Translations under genes and position numbers: made by a program
Shown: piece after piece, positions 62,501-64,000 of the stretch
Layout: every line of letters starts with the position of its first letter
Position numbering within the stretch: the stretch's first letter is position 1
NCBI GenBank assembly: GCA_003254925.1
Contig: QANZ01038438.1
Coordinates: forward strand, 1-64,000
Origin: Chamaecrista fasciculata
Taxonomy: Eukaryota > Streptophyta > Magnoliopsida > Fabales > Fabaceae
Direction: 5' to 3'
Length of the DNA stretch: 64,000 nucleotides
Notes under the pieces: model-generated
Database searches by the model: none
The model's input: the letters and a program-made list of their open reading frames with translations, nothing else
What the model was told of the DNA's origin: nothing

Positions 62501-63242
62501 TTATGCTCAAGATTGAGTGTATGGAAAAAGAAGTTTCGGAAAGTGACCATACTTGTTTAATTTCAATTCAGTCTGAAACTTGAGTTCAATTTCAAATACA
62601 TCTCAAGTTTCCAAACAAATCATGGAACAGAAACAATAAGAGAACTCTCAATCTCAAGATTGGTAAAGGCTAACCAACCATTAGAAACATGAAGATTTGA
62701 GGATGAATCAGAAATTGATCCCTCGTCATTTGATAAACCCGTTTCCAGATTATTGGTTAAATGAGTTCTATCTTGATTTCTTAACCTCCTAAACTCCTTT
62801 TCTGGTCGACATTTCTCACTCAACATGTGAAAGTTCAGTTTCTCAAGTATCCATAGCTTTAAACCGCAAAATCTTGTACAAAATTTCGAGCCTCCACCAT
62901 TCAGTACAACAAGACCACGAAAGTGACTTGCCGCACCCTGCAACAAACGAACAAAACAAACAATCACAATAGCCCTATGATTTGACAGATTATCGACAGT
63001 TAAAAACAGAGCTTTTGAGTTTTGAGGCACTTCATTTTTATACTGAGCTTTCAATTTGAAATTTCCACATTCCTTAACAAGTAACAACGAAACGCGCACA
63101 CACACACAGAAAGCAACATTTAGCAGATGAACCATCTCACCGGACAGCTACGAGCGGTGATTCTGAGACCATCGGAGCAAAAATGTTTAGGTCTTGAGAT
63201 TGAAGATTCTGAAAAAGCTACTGAAGTAAAAGAGAAAGACAT
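59556..63242 (-). CDS. G6PD4: G6PD4-type, probably inactive plastid/cytosolic G6PDH
   Basis: Twelve exons (minus strand): 63242-63141, 62937-62679, 62489-62311, 62054-61960, 61664-61550, 61453-61248, 61150-61042, 60946-60909, 60819-60699, 60392-60190, 60090-59884 and 59796-59556, giving 624 residues (Arabidopsis G6PD4: 625). The Ser-rich start [10 protein letters not shown] and [21 protein letters not shown] are subgroup features. The dinucleotide motif reads GATGELA (155-161) instead of GxSGDLA, and the active-site block reads RIDHLLGRN (R319-N327), with Arg at 326 where active enzymes have the substrate-binding Lys of HYLGKE. The Asp-His pair is kept. These changes match Arabidopsis G6PD4, a non-catalytic partner of plastid G6PD1 proposed to help redirect it to peroxisomes. 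The C-terminus ends [11 protein letters not shown]. The frame is intact, so this is a maintained gene and not a decaying copy. Confidence 0.93.
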
Positions 63243-64000
63243 CGACGATATCCTTCGACGAGATTTGAGAGTTTGATATCCTTTTAGTATGACTTCTTAG
63301 ACATGAAATGAAACGGAACAAGGTTGCAGGAGAAACAGCGTTGAAACTTGACAGCAAGATTGTTGATCGGACGATCAGGATTTTATTCCAGATTTCGCAG
63401 GTCGATTGTATTGTACGATAACAAACTAGTGTCAACACTGAGTAACAACGCACGTAAGGAAAACTCACACGAGTGCAAAAATGTGGGCTTTTCGTTAATT
63501 AGCCCACTTTATTATGGACCAAGGGCCCAATATTAACTAACCTTTCAGTTGTATCATAAACAAAAATTTTCAGTCGAATGTGGGCTGCTATTCCCAATTT
63601 GTTTTTGGTACAATGCTATTCCCAAATTCGCTTCTATTCATTACAACAAACTTTCACCAAAAAAAAAATTACAACAAACTTGTACAAAAAACAAATGACA
63701 AAATCTGAAGTTTATATGAAGATTAATTATTTTTTACCCAAAAAAAATTATTATTTATTGAAATTTTTTCAAATACTATTTCAATATTAAAAATTTAAGA
63801 TATTTGAATCGTTCTGTTAATTACTCTATTATGCAGTAACTCGACTTCAAATTATTTTATTTCTAATTTCTAAATTAATAAGAGAAAGCCACATGACAAA
63901 AACTATAATTTAATATTAGATTTAGATCCGTAATGTTATGAAGAAAAGGTCAAGAAGATAAAGGCTGATTGGTTTAAGAAAATGTTTTTTGTTTTTATTT
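63243..64000. other. Region upstream of G6PD4
   Basis: Leader and promoter of G6PD4, then AT-rich sequence to the window edge. No further gene, tRNA or repeat end is seen. Confidence 0.5.

Noticed and set aside
59556..63242. Calling this gene an ordinary active chloroplast G6PDH
   Set aside because: The dinucleotide and active-site motifs carry the G6PD4-type substitutions, and the N-terminus and length match that subgroup.

Overview
This window is nuclear DNA from a higher plant, most likely a eudicot. It is AT-rich. Its genes are broken by many GT-AG introns, it carries two nuclear-type tRNA genes, and it holds plant-specific families (galactinol synthase, DUF538, NIMIN, WAT1-type transporters, CSP41b). 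I reconstructed exons by reading each frame to a GT/AG boundary that keeps the family's conserved protein continuous. The species cannot be named from the sequence alone.

Left part (1-16.6 kb): an importin-alpha gene (+) is followed by the mitochondrial Xaa-Pro aminopeptidase ICP55 (+). About 3.4 kb of AT-rich spacer with small repeats comes next. A single-exon DUF538 gene (+) lies at 16.65 kb.

Accessory block (17.4-22.3 kb): almost nothing but mobile DNA. It holds a 1.2-kb Mutator-type element carrying a 4-coumarate:CoA ligase exon fragment between roughly 287-bp inverted repeats with a 9-bp target duplication. Next come a GC-rich solo LTR with a perfect 5-bp target duplication and a foldback element of a local family (ends GGGTAAA). 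Last is a 1.5-kb long-inverted-repeat element holding a coding-like fragment I cannot identify.

Gene-dense right part: RTF1/VIP5 (+, intronless) converges on an alkaline/neutral invertase (-). ECHIDNA (-) and CSP41b (+) are divergent, with a second foldback copy between them. Galactinol synthase (+) follows a long upstream region with ABRE/G-box and DRE motifs and a Stowaway MITE. Two tandem tRNA-Ile(AAU) genes, ARF1 (-), a WAT1-related EamA transporter (-), a NIMIN-type NPR1 interactor (-) and a G6PD4-type non-canonical glucose-6-phosphate dehydrogenase (-) complete it. A SINE lies upstream of the transporter and a TRIM retrotransposon with 120-bp internal tandem repeats lies between NIMIN and G6PD4.

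The genes do not form a pathway cluster. Loose themes are carbohydrate metabolism (invertase, galactinol synthase, G6PD4), secretion and trafficking (ECHIDNA, ARF1, importin alpha) and plastid or mitochondrial function (CSP41b, ICP55). No obviously new gene system was found. The most unusual material is the gene-fragment-carrying inverted-repeat elements and the foldback family around them.
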